A DNA stretch of 64,000 nucleotides from JBFLYH01 sp964630235. Lineage in GTDB: Bacteria; Oederibacteriota; JAAXVQ01; JAUVAV01. Of this stretch, positions 41,748 through 50,342 are shown in pieces; within the stretch, counting starts at the first letter, position 1, and each line of letters begins with the position of its first letter. The DNA is taken from the NCBI GenBank assembly GCA_964630235.1, contig CAZVUO010000001.1:930001-994000 (forward strand), given 5' to 3'. The notes beneath the pieces are model-generated. The model did not search any database. It was not told the DNA's origin and saw only the letters and a list, made by a program, of their open reading frames with translations. The translations under genes were made by a program, and so were the position numbers.

Positions 41748-43195
41748 ACCGGACCGTCAAGCATTACAGCCTGCTGACGCTCGGCTGGCTCCTGGTCGCC
41801 AGCCTCATGCTGCTCGGTCAGGATCCTGAAGTCCCCAACGGCTTCGCGCTGCTGCTGCTCCCGCTCGTCATCCTGGGCGGCGCCCTGGAGATTACCGCCG
41901 GCATCGTGGTCACCAGCGCGATGGCGGCCGCTTCTCTGGTGGCCGGTTTCGGGCTGCACTGGCTGCCGCAGCCGGCCGCGGTGACCACGCTGGTGGCGGT
42001 CAGCCTGGCCGCGGGGCTGGCGGCCCTGGCGGCACAGGACCGGGAGGGGCGGCTCAAGGCCGAGACGCGCGAGCGCGAGCCTCTGGAGCACGAACTTCTC
42101 CGCGTGGAACGGAAAGGGTACCAGATCCGCCGCCAGATCGAGGGATACAAGGAAAAGCTGGACCACCTGATCAGCTTGTACGCAGTGGCCAAAAAGCTTT
42201 CGGGCACCATCAAGTTGGACAGCATGCTGGACGAGGCGCGCCTGGAAGTGGCCCGGCTCTTTCCCCAGCACTTCTCCAGCCAGAGTGAGGAGGACGCCCG
42301 CCTGGTCTTCTATGTGCCGGACGAGGAGTCCGGTGATTTCCAGCGCATGGGATTGCGCGGCCACGAGGTGTCGGACGAAGGCTTCCCGGACCAGGTCCCG
42401 GCCGCGGAAATTCTCGACTGGCTGGGCGAATCCTACAGCGCCATCCGGATCAAGGACATGCGCCAGGACCCGCGTTTCCGCTACCTGACCCAGCAGAGCC
42501 AGTTCCGGTCCCTGTTGGCCATTCCGCTGATCATGCACGACATTGTCATTGGCCTGATGCTGCTCGCCACGTCCCAGCCCGGGAGTTTCACACCCACGGA
42601 TTTCACCCAGGCCGAGACCCTGGGCAAACAGATCGTCTTCGCCCTGCGGAAATCCCTGCTCTACCGCAAGGTTCAGACGCTCTCTTTCACGGACAGCCAG
42701 ACCGGCCTGTACGTGCACCGCTATTTCCACGAGCGGCTGCGCGAGGAGATCCACCGCGCGGAACGCTACCGCCAGCACCTGTCCCTGATCATGCTCGACC
42801 TGGACCATTTCAAGCGCGTCAACGACCAGCACGGGCACCAGGTCGGGGATGCCGTCCTGGCGGAGGCCGCGAGCCGGATCCAGGAAATGGCCGGTCCCAC
42901 GTCCCTGGTGGCGCGCTATGGCGGCGAGGAATTCGCGGTGCTCCTGCCCAATACCCCGCTGGCCAGGGCCGCGGTCATCGCGCAGAGCATCAATACCTAT
43001 CTCAAGGCCACGCCCATTGACGCCGGGGAGCTGAAACTGACCTTGACCATCTCCGCCGGGGTTAGTTCGTATCCCGAACACGCGCTGTCCCGGGAGGCGT
43101 TGATCGGCGCCGCCGACATGGCCCTCTACCAGGCCAAGAATGACGGCCGGGACCTGGTCCGGTTCTTTCAGGAAGGATATCCAAAAAAAAGTTGA
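41744..43195 (+). CDS. Membrane GAF-GGDEF diguanylate cyclase without I-site
   Basis: 483 residues, the same layout as its neighbour: N-terminal membrane segments (to about residue 100), coiled coil, GAF-like domain (about 150-310) and GGDEF domain with YGGEEFAV. The five-residue-upstream position reads GPTS in place of RxxD, so there is no I-site and product inhibition is not expected. The two genes look like a tandem duplication that diverged in feedback control. The start is ATG 41744 (MNRTVKHYS). The stop codon lies inside the -35 of the rho promoter. Confidence 0.9.
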   Translation: MNRTVKHYSLLTLGWLLVASLMLLGQDPEVPNGFALLLLPLVILGGALEITAGIVVTSAMAAASLVAGFGLHWLPQPAAVTTLVAVSLAAGLAALAAQDREGRLKAETREREPLEHELLRVERKGYQIRRQIEGYKEKLDHLISLYAVAKKLSGTIKLDSMLDEARLEVARLFPQHFSSQSEEDARLVFYVPDEESGDFQRMGLRGHEVSDEGFPDQVPAAEILDWLGESYSAIRIKDMRQDPRFRYLTQQSQFRSLLAIPLIMHDIVIGLMLLATSQPGSFTPTDFTQAETLGKQIVFALRKSLLYRKVQTLSFTDSQTGLYVHRYFHERLREEIHRAERYRQHLSLIMLDLDHFKRVNDQHGHQVGDAVLAEAASRIQEMAGPTSLVARYGGEEFAVLLPNTPLARAAVIAQSINTYLKATPIDAGELKLTLTISAGVSSYPEHALSREALIGAADMALYQAKNDGRDLVRFFQEGYPKKS

Positions 43196-43220
43196 CAGGG
43201 TGCGGGTCCTTGGCTATACT
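43192..43220 (+). promoter_or_regulatory. Near-consensus promoter of rho
   Basis: TTGACA (43192-43197), 17-bp spacer, TATACT (43215-43220). The TGA of the preceding cyclase gene is inside the -35. Transcription would start near 43228, giving rho a leader of about 230 nt. Confidence 0.8.
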
Positions 43221-43227
43221 TCAGGCA

Positions 43228-43456
43228 CCTACCCAAATGGCGCGATCGGATGCCTAATCATCACGGCACACTAATCCCATAGGATCCATTCCCCAGGGGT
43301 TTCATGAGGGGTTCCGCATCTTGCACGCTCAATTCATTCCGAGGATGAACCGATACGGGTGGTCAATCTCCAATCCAGCAGGTGTTTCCGCTTGAATTGT
43401 GTCCAATGGACAAATGCGCCGACGGCCGATAACCGTCCACGCAGGAGGGAAAGGGC
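43228..43456 (+). promoter_or_regulatory. Long rho leader
   Basis: About 230 untranslated bases between the predicted start and the rho ATG, comparatively C-rich and poor in G in places (TCAATCTCCAATCCAGC). Rho autoregulates through its leader in E. coli; a similar role here is inference. No ORF with a Shine-Dalgarno is clear. Confidence 0.45.
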
Positions 43457-44704
<1,248 letters not shown>

Positions 44705-44724
44705 TACGCTCTCCATGCATGCAG

Positions 44725-44752
44725 AACTCCCCCCGTCCCCCTGGGGGGAGTT
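44725..44752. repeat. Hairpin between rho and rpmE
   Basis: Perfect 10-bp arms aactcccccc / ggggggagtt around an 8-nt loop. There is no T-run after it, so it is more like the dispersed hairpin repeats than a classical terminator. Confidence 0.5.
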
Positions 44753-44765
44753 GGCGCAAAAACCC

Positions 44766-44794
44766 TTGTAAAACCCCGGAGGCTATGTTAGGAT
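44766..44794 (+). promoter_or_regulatory. Possible promoter of rpmE
   Basis: TTGTAA (44766-44771), 17-bp spacer, TAGGAT (44789-44794). Both boxes are 4/6 matches. Confidence 0.4.
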
Positions 44795-44842
44795 TTGCCC
44801 CTTCCAGCCTGCCAGGCTGGGATAATGTAGGAGGATGGTCCC

Positions 44843-45052
44843 ATGAAAGAAAAGTTGCACCCCAAATACGAGCCCACGAAATTCGTGTGCGCCTGCGGCA
44901 ATGTGATCGAAACCCGGTCCACGGTTCCGCCCACCGTGCGCGTGGAAATCTGCTCCCAGTGCCATCCGTTCTTCACCGGCACGCAGAAGCTGGTGGATAC
45001 GGCCGGCCGCGTGGAGAAATTCCGGCGCCGTTACAACGCCAAGACCACTTAG
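44843..45052 (+). CDS. rpmE: Ribosomal protein bL31 (zinc-binding form)
   Basis: 69 residues. KEKLHPKYEPTKFVCACGN and EICSQCHPFFTGTQKLVDT are the L31 hallmarks. The cysteines (CAC and CSQC) show the zinc-binding C+ paralogue. It bridges the two ribosomal subunits. ATG 44843 is preceded by GGAGG. It heads the rpmE-thyX-prfA-prmC neighbourhood, an order that is common in bacteria for rpmE, prfA and prmC. Confidence 0.95.
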   Translation: MKEKLHPKYEPTKFVCACGNVIETRSTVPPTVRVEICSQCHPFFTGTQKLVDTAGRVEKFRRRYNAKTT

Positions 45053-45095
45053 CCCTCGCCTGAGCCCAGTCTGAGCCAAATATTTCGGTGGCCCC

Positions 45096-45782
45096 ATGCA
45101 GGTCGTATTGCTCAAATCCCCTCAGGACCCGGAGCATATGGTGGCGCAAGCCGCGCGCCTGTGCTATTCCGCCGCGGATCTCGAGGCCATCGCCGAGAAA
45201 CTGACCCCGGAGAAAACCTCCTCGTTCATCCGTCACCTGGTGAAGCTCGGTCATCATTCGGCACTGGAGCACGCCGTGTTCACCTTCGGTGTGGAGGGCG
45301 TGTCCCGGGCTTTGACGCACCAATTGGTGCGCCACCGCCTGGCCTCCTATTCCCAGCAAAGCCAGCGTTATGTCACCCTGCGGGATTTCCCCTATGTGGT
45401 GCCGCCCACCGTGGCGGCGCGGCCGGACCTGGCCAAGCGGTTCGACGGGGCCCTGGCCGCGGTGGGCGAGGCCTACGCGGCCCTGCTGGCCGCCGGGGTG
45501 CCGGCCGAGGACGCCCGCTATCTTCTGCCCAACGCCTGCGAGACCAAGATCGTGGTCACGATGAACAGCCGGGAGCTTCTCCATTTTTTCCGCCTGCGCT
45601 GCTGCAACCGGGCGCAGTGGGAGATCCACGGCCTGGCGGACCGCATGCTGGGCCTGGTCAAGCCGCTTGCCCCGAATATCTTTCACCAGGCCGGGCCCGG
45701 TTGCCTGCAGGGTCCCTGTCCGGAAGGGGAAATGACCTGCGGAAAAACGGCCGAAGTCCGGGCCACCTATCAGGCGCTGTAG
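45096..45782 (+). CDS. thyX: FAD-dependent thymidylate synthase
   Basis: 228 residues. ThyX methylates dUMP using FAD and methylenetetrahydrofolate. The signature RHRLASYSQQSQRY is present, preceded by HHSALEHAVFTF (family ExxxF-type region) and followed by LLPNACETKIVVTMNSRELLHFFRLR. The length and blocks are normal. No thyA is seen in the window. ATG 45096 comes 43 bases after rpmE, so the two are probably co-transcribed. A strong terminator-like hairpin follows at 45786. Confidence 0.95.
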   Translation: MQVVLLKSPQDPEHMVAQAARLCYSAADLEAIAEKLTPEKTSSFIRHLVKLGHHSALEHAVFTFGVEGVSRALTHQLVRHRLASYSQQSQRYVTLRDFPYVVPPTVAARPDLAKRFDGALAAVGEAYAALLAAGVPAEDARYLLPNACETKIVVTMNSRELLHFFRLRCCNRAQWEIHGLADRMLGLVKPLAPNIFHQAGPGCLQGPCPEGEMTCGKTAEVRATYQAL

Positions 45783-45785
45783 CTC

Positions 45786-45847
45786 AAACCACAGGTTCCA
45801 GGCGCGGAGGGGCCAACCGCCCGCGCCGAGGACTTGTGGTTTTTTTA
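45786..45847 (+). terminator. Intrinsic terminator after thyX
   Basis: Two-part stem: aaaccaca/tgtggttt (45786-45793 with 45835-45842) enclosing ggcgcgg/ccgcgcc (45801-45807 with 45821-45827), followed by a run of Ts to 45846. It ends the rpmE-thyX transcript. Confidence 0.75.
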
Positions 45848-45865
45848 TAGGATGATTGAGTCTTC

Positions 45866-46002
45866 CTTTAGCCCTGCAACGCCGAAAGCCCCGGGCTTGC
45901 TCGGGGATGAAGGCCACGACGGCGTTGCAGGATGTCGCCTGCCGAACTGGCCGGAGACGCAGGGTTGTTTCGGGGTGCCCCGGCCTTCGGCCGGGGGGCT
46001 CC
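45866..46002 (+). repeat. GATGTCGCC/GGGGGCTCC element, copy 8 (upstream of prfA)
   Basis: A perfect 11-bp stem ctgcaacgccg/cggcgttgcag (45874-45884 with 45920-45930) encloses a CCCCG/CGGGG hairpin. GGATGTCGCC follows directly, then CCCCGGCCTTCGGCCGGGG and GGCTCC. The stem sequence differs from copies 5 and 7 but the pairing is kept. With the next repeat it fills most of the 360-base gap 45783-46142. Confidence 0.65.
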
Positions 46003-46005
46003 ACA

Positions 46006-46104
46006 GTCATTGCGAGGCTCCCCGAGCATGTCGAGGGGAGACGCGGCAATCTTGACTTTGAGAAAAGCGCGATTGCTTCGCTTCCTCCGGTCGCTCGCAA
46101 CGAC
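46006..46104. repeat. CATTGCGAG-family repeat
   Basis: GTCATTGCGAGG through GCGGCAATCTTGACTTTG and GCGCGATTGCTTCGC to GCTCGCAACGAC. The core matches the reverse complement of the copy at 36541-36779. It directly abuts copy 8 of the GATGTCGCC element. Confidence 0.65.
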
Positions 46105-46142
46105 CCGCCAGAGGGATTTTTATTCAGATCAGGAGCGTACGC

Positions 46143-47201
46143 ATGTGGGATAAACTCGCCCAGGTAGAGGACAAGTTCAATAAGCTGGAACAGGAGCTCT
46201 CCAACCCGGACTTGGTCGCCGACCAGAAACGCTTCCGCGAAGTGGTCAAAGCCCACGCCGAATTGCGGGACGTGGTGGAGGAATTGCGCCGCCACCGGAA
46301 GCTCAAACAACACCGTCAAGAGGCGGAGGAGATGGCCGGGAGCGGCGAATTGGCCGAGCTGGCCCAGGAGGAGCTCGTGCGCCTTGACAGAGCAATGGCC
46401 GCCTCCGAAGCCAAACTCAAGCAGCTGCTGATTCCGCCGGACCCGCACGATGGCAAGAACGTGTTCCTGGAAATCCGCGCGGGCACGGGCGGCGAGGAAG
46501 CGGCCCTGTTCGCGGCCGACCTGTTCCGCATGTACGGCCGCTACGCGGAAAAGCAGGGGTGGAAGGTCTCGCTGTACGACAGCAACGCCACCCAGCTGGG
46601 CGGGTACAAGGAGATCATCTTCCAGATCACCGGCCGGGAGGTGTACCGGGCCCTGAAATTCGAGGCTGGCGTGCACCGCGTGCAGCGGGTGCCCGCCACC
46701 GAGGCTTCGGGCCGGATCCACACCTCGGCCGTGACCGTGGCCGTGCTGCCCGAAGCGGACGAAGTGGAAGTCACGATCAACCCGGCTGACCTGCGCATAG
46801 ACATTTTCTGCTCCTCCGGGCCAGGCGGCCAGAGCGTGAACACCACCTATTCCGCCGTGCGCATCACCCACCTGCCCACGGGCCTGGTGGTGTCGTGCCA
46901 GGACGAGCGCTCGCAGACCAAGAACAAGCAGAAGGCCATGAAGGTGCTGCAGGCCCGCCTGCAGCAGCTTAAGGAGGAGGAACAGCAGCAGGAGCAGGCT
47001 GCGGACCGCAAATCCCAGGTGGGGTCGGGCGACCGCAGCGAGAAGATCCGTACCTATAACTATCCGCAGAACCGGGTCACGGATCACCGCATCGGGGTGT
47101 CGCTGTATAACCTGGAAACGTTCATGAACGGGGACATTGGGGAAATGATCGGCAAACTGCAGGAGGCGGACCACGCGGAGAAGCTGGCCGCTGAGCAATA
47201 A
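46143..47201 (+). CDS. prfA: Peptide chain release factor 1
   Basis: 352 residues. RF1 recognises UAA and UAG. The catalytic GGQ is in SSGPGGQSVNTTYSAVRITH. The stop-codon-recognition region has RVPATEASGRIHTSAVTV (PAT, the RF1-type tripeptide). The N-terminal coiled coil (KLAQVEDKFNKLEQEL) and the C-terminal KIRTYNYPQNRVTDHRI are normal. ATG 46143 follows AGGAG. prmC, which methylates the GGQ glutamine, lies 750 bases downstream, with a minus-strand gene in between. Confidence 0.96.
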   Translation: MWDKLAQVEDKFNKLEQELSNPDLVADQKRFREVVKAHAELRDVVEELRRHRKLKQHRQEAEEMAGSGELAELAQEELVRLDRAMAASEAKLKQLLIPPDPHDGKNVFLEIRAGTGGEEAALFAADLFRMYGRYAEKQGWKVSLYDSNATQLGGYKEIIFQITGREVYRALKFEAGVHRVQRVPATEASGRIHTSAVTVAVLPEADEVEVTINPADLRIDIFCSSGPGGQSVNTTYSAVRITHLPTGLVVSCQDERSQTKNKQKAMKVLQARLQQLKEEEQQQEQAADRKSQVGSGDRSEKIRTYNYPQNRVTDHRIGVSLYNLETFMNGDIGEMIGKLQEADHAEKLAAEQ

Positions 47202-47225
47202 GAATCCCCTCTCTTGAGGGGATTC
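47202..47225. repeat. Perfect hairpin after prfA
   Basis: gaatcccctc/gaggggattc, 10-bp stem with a TCTT loop, starting right after the prfA stop. No T-tract follows, so terminator function is uncertain. Confidence 0.5.
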
Positions 47226-47246
47226 ATCCAAGATTCATTGGATGTT

Positions 47247-47357
47247 GATTGCCCCCTTTTCTAAAGGGGGCGAAGGGGGATTACTCACAATCCTCAAGTG
47301 CCGATTTGATGGTTTATTAATAATCTCCCCCTGCCCCTCTTTAGGAAAGAGGGGTGG
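47247..47357 (-). repeat. MITE-like ~110-bp element, copy B (inverted)
   Basis: Inverted copy of 27427-27536: CCCCCTTTTCTAAAGGGGG, GGGGGATTACT, a centre with CTCAAGTGCCG, AATCTCCCCC, and CCCCTCTTTAGGAAAGAGGGG. The outer hairpins and inner ATTACT/AATCT arms are conserved and the centre differs. Confidence 0.7.
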
Positions 47358-47411
47358 AAATGCTCTGAGATCCATCCGGATGCTTGCCCTTTCAGGGGAG
47401 GGGAGCATTTT

Positions 47412-47840
47412 TTAAGGTTCGAGGTGCAGGCGCTGGCGGAGAGCGGCGTGCGCCTGGCCGCAGATCCCAAGAGACTGCCACTCGCAGCCCTGGCAGACCG
47501 CGCGGAACTCCTCGGCGGTGAGTCGCGCAATCCTTTCGTCTATTTCCGGCAGGGGGTAGGGGTGACCGGGTTTCAACTTTAAAGTACGCAGGGTCCGGTG
47601 GTCCAATTCGGCCATGGCCCGGCCCCGGATACCGAGTTTTTCCGGCGCGCATTCATACTCGTGGTGCGGGCAGCTGCGGCAGATATGGTCCAAGCCGGGT
47701 TTGGCAATGACGGTCTTGACCCGGCCGGAACGGAACAACCGGACGATCCGGCTGGTCTCCGCCAGGTATTCAGGAGAGTACCCATAACCGATGAACCCCA
47801 AGCGGCAGAGCAGATGGTGAGGTCTCAAAATCAGAGTCAT
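47412..47840 (-). CDS. DUF1284 cysteine-rich protein
   Basis: 142 residues. The DUF1284 start LRPHHLLCRLGFIGYGYS is clear. Cysteines in HICRSCPHHEYEC and AVCQGCEWQSLGICGQ suggest an iron-sulfur or zinc site. Function is unknown; relatives are described only as predicted metal-sulfur proteins. It lies on the minus strand between prfA and prmC, interrupting a commonly adjacent pair. ATG 47840 has no strong Shine-Dalgarno. Confidence 0.85.
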   Translation of the reverse strand: MTLILRPHHLLCRLGFIGYGYSPEYLAETSRIVRLFRSGRVKTVIAKPGLDHICRSCPHHEYECAPEKLGIRGRAMAELDHRTLRTLKLKPGHPYPLPEIDERIARLTAEEFRAVCQGCEWQSLGICGQAHAALRQRLHLEP

Positions 47841-47898
47841 GCCAGCACCGCTTTCAAGCCGGAGAAAAAGACTTGAATTTACTGAGTTTGCGCAAGCT

Positions 47899-47927
47899 AT
47901 GTTAAATTATGCAGCACTCCAAGTCAA
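47899..47927 (-). promoter_or_regulatory. Possible promoter of the DUF1284 gene
   Basis: On the minus strand, TTGACT (47927-47922), 17-bp spacer, TAACAT (47904-47899). The divergent prmC may use TTGAAT-N19-TATGTT (47873-47903), a less convincing match. Confidence 0.4.
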
Positions 47928-47951
47928 TCTCAAATCCCCGTCCGCTTCAAA

Positions 47952-48806
47952 ATGAAAAACTACCAAGAGTGGATCAACTGGAGTATTACTAAATTCAAGG
48001 CCGCGGGCGTCGAGGCGCCAAGCCAGACAGCGGTTGAATTACTGGCGCATGCCGGCCGCTATTCCAAGGCCAGGGTGCTGGCCAACCTGCGTGAGTTTCT
48101 GCGTCCGGAGGCTGGCAAGAGGTTTCGAAAGCTGGTACAGGCCCGCTGCCGCCGGGTTCCTCTGCAATATTTGCTGGGGACTGAAAATTTCGGCGGCCTG
48201 ACCCTCAAAGTCGGGAAAGGGGTCCTGATTCCGAGGCCTGAGACCGAATTGATTTTGGAGGAAGCAAAAGCACGGGCCAAGGCCGAACCGCGTCTGATCG
48301 CTGATCTGGGAACTGGATCAGGGAATCTGGCTTTGGCCTTAGCCACCCACTATCCCGGGGCACGCGTCTGGGGCCTTGACCGTTCGAGCCGGGCTTTGAT
48401 GTGGGCGCGCAAAAACCTCCGTGCCCAGCGATTAGGCCGGCGGGTGCGTTTTGTTCAAGGCGCGGGCTCCGCCTTTCTGCCGCGGCCGGTGCAGGGCCGC
48501 TTTGATCTGGTGGTTTCCAATCCCCCCTATATTCCCAGCGCGGTCCTGGACTCCCTTCAGCCGGAAGTCCGTTTTGAGCCTAAGCTGGCCTTGGACGGCG
48601 GCCCGGATGGTCTGCTGGCCATCCGCCGCATGCTCGCCGCCGCGCATCGGCTGTTGCGGTCCGGGGGAACTTTCATTTGTGAAATAGGTGTTTTCCAGAA
48701 GACGGCGGTTTGGAAACTGTTTACGGCCGCGGGCTTCTCGGATTTAAACTGCCGCCTGGACTGGCAGGGGATTCCGCGGGTTATTTCCGGATCGAAGCGT
48801 CCGTGA
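47952..48806 (+). CDS. prmC: Release-factor glutamine N5-methyltransferase
   Basis: 284 residues. PrmC methylates the GGQ glutamine of RF1 and RF2. The N-terminal helical domain is followed by VPLQYLLGTENFGGLTLKV and LIPRPETELI. The SAM motif is LIADLGTGSGNLALALA, and the catalytic NPPY is in LVVSNPPYIPSAVLD. The C-terminal DGGPDGLLAIRRM is also typical. The start is ATG 47952. Its proximity to prfA supports the call. Confidence 0.95.
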   Translation: MKNYQEWINWSITKFKAAGVEAPSQTAVELLAHAGRYSKARVLANLREFLRPEAGKRFRKLVQARCRRVPLQYLLGTENFGGLTLKVGKGVLIPRPETELILEEAKARAKAEPRLIADLGTGSGNLALALATHYPGARVWGLDRSSRALMWARKNLRAQRLGRRVRFVQGAGSAFLPRPVQGRFDLVVSNPPYIPSAVLDSLQPEVRFEPKLALDGGPDGLLAIRRMLAAAHRLLRSGGTFICEIGVFQKTAVWKLFTAAGFSDLNCRLDWQGIPRVISGSKRP

Positions 48807-48910
48807 TCTTTATTGCGGGTTTCTGCGTTCCCTTCAACGGCAAAATATATTATACTTAATCTTACGTGCGCCAGACTTGCTTCCGACACTATCAACACGA
48901 GGAAACCGCG

Positions 48911-49414
48911 ATGCATTCGACGCAAAGGTCGTTCGTGATTCTGGTATTGCTGGCCGGCTGCCTTCTGGTTGGCGGACCGACCGCGGGAGCCCCACCCGAT
49001 ACGTTCGAAGTGCCTGAAGCCGAAGAAGGTCCGGAAGCGAACGCGGCCGAAACGGATACGAACCAGGGCGGTCAGGCGGCGGAAAATCCGGCTGCGTTCA
49101 AGCTGTTGCGCACCGCCGGCCATGCCTGGATCTCCATCGTGCGCCAAGTTGAGGATCATCAGCTCATCACCCTCGGCGATCTCGTTTACCTTGCCGCTTC
49201 CCGTCAGTCCGTTTTGCGGGACGGGGAAATTTATCCGATTTATCAATCCCTGGACCGCGCGATCGGCCAGCCCGCGGCCGGGAGCACGGGCTGGCTGAAG
49301 CAGGTGGGGAAACTGGAAATCCTCGGAGGCCAAGAGGGATTAACCATTGGACGGGTCGTCGCGGCGCGTGATATTATTCAGGCTGGCGACCAGATTTTAC
49401 TGCCGGCCGAATGA
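48911..49414 (+). CDS. Hypothetical exported protein at the head of the che operon
   Basis: 167 residues. The N-terminus is a signal peptide (HSTQRSFVILVLLAGCLLVGG), followed by a Glu/Ala-rich linker and a folded-looking domain of about 110 residues (SIVRQVEDHQLITLGDLVYL to AGDQILLPAE). The end resembles the tail of a LysM- or flagellar-type exported domain, but I do not recognise the family. ATG 48911 has GAGG eight bases upstream; the in-frame GTG 48866 is less likely. The stop overlaps cheR (ATGA). A -10-like TATACT lies at 48851. Confidence 0.7.
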   Translation: MHSTQRSFVILVLLAGCLLVGGPTAGAPPDTFEVPEAEEGPEANAAETDTNQGGQAAENPAAFKLLRTAGHAWISIVRQVEDHQLITLGDLVYLAASRQSVLRDGEIYPIYQSLDRAIGQPAAGSTGWLKQVGKLEILGGQEGLTIGRVVAARDIIQAGDQILLPAE

Positions 49415-50217
49415 TCGCCGAACCCGAGGACCGGCAGTTTCATTACCTGCTCCAGGCCATTTTGCGCCGGGCGGGGCTCGACGCCAGCCAATATAAGATC
49501 AGTTATTTAAAACGCCGGCTGGCCGTGCGCATGCGCGCGACCCAGAAAACCAACTATGCCGACTACCGCCGGCTGCTCGAAACCGATCCGCAGGAATACG
49601 CCTACCTGCTCGACCGGTTGACGATCAATGTTTCCAATTTTTTCCGGGACCCGGGGGTATACGGCCAGATCAAGCGCAAAGTGCTGTCCCAGTGGCAGCA
49701 CCAGCCCAAGATCAGGATCTGGAGCGCGGGGTGCGCCCACGGCCAGGAACCGTATTCGCTGGCGATCCTTCTCGGCGAGGGGCTGCCGGCTATCTGCCAC
49801 TGGTCGATCCTGGCCACGGATATTGATCCCACGGTGTTGGAGCACGCCCGGACGGGCCGCTACAGCGCGGACAGCATCCAGCCCGTCCTGCCGGACCTGC
49901 GGCAAAAATATTTCGAGGCCGACGGCGAGGAGCGGGTGGTCAAGATGCTCCTCAAGCGGCGGATCGAGTTCCGGCAGCACGATCTGACCGGCGCACTGCC
50001 GGACGAGAAGTTCGACCTGATCGTGTGCCGGAACGTGCTGATCTATTTTGTCGGCGGTTTGCAGGAACGGCTGTTTGGCGGGTTTCACGCCCGGTTGAAT
50101 CCCGGCGGGTTTCTGGTGCTCGGGAAGACCGAGACCCTCCTGGGTGAAATGCGGCGCTGGTTCGAAGTGGTCGATATCCGGGAGCGGATCTACAGGCGGC
50201 GGGAAGAGCCGACCTAG
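49411..50217 (+). CDS. cheR: CheR-type protein-glutamate methyltransferase
   Basis: 268 residues. The N-terminal helical domain (1-80, with YKISYLKRRLAVRMRATQ) precedes a SAM-binding domain with IRIWSAGCAHGQEPYSLA, ILATDIDPTVLEHARTG and FDLIVCRNVLIYF. CheR methylates glutamates on chemoreceptors. ATG 49411 overlaps the preceding stop. No MCP is encoded nearby, so its target must be elsewhere or may be non-canonical. First enzyme of the operon running to 59232. Confidence 0.94.
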   Translation: MIAEPEDRQFHYLLQAILRRAGLDASQYKISYLKRRLAVRMRATQKTNYADYRRLLETDPQEYAYLLDRLTINVSNFFRDPGVYGQIKRKVLSQWQHQPKIRIWSAGCAHGQEPYSLAILLGEGLPAICHWSILATDIDPTVLEHARTGRYSADSIQPVLPDLRQKYFEADGEERVVKMLLKRRIEFRQHDLTGALPDEKFDLIVCRNVLIYFVGGLQERLFGGFHARLNPGGFLVLGKTETLLGEMRRWFEVVDIRERIYRRREEPT

Positions 50218-50342
50218 GAGACGGAAGAGAGCAAGAGAGCAACAGGCGGAATCCATTGCGGTCTATTTCCCATTGCTCGGTTGTTCGGAATCCGAACATC
50301 GGATTTTTGCTCGGATACCTTTGGACTTGACTAGGAGCGAGC

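Noticed and set aside
44973..47231. Open frame of 752 codons on the minus strand
   Set aside because: It lies over thyX, prfA and several repeats, all of which are better supported. Its translation is a His/Leu/Gln-rich shadow.
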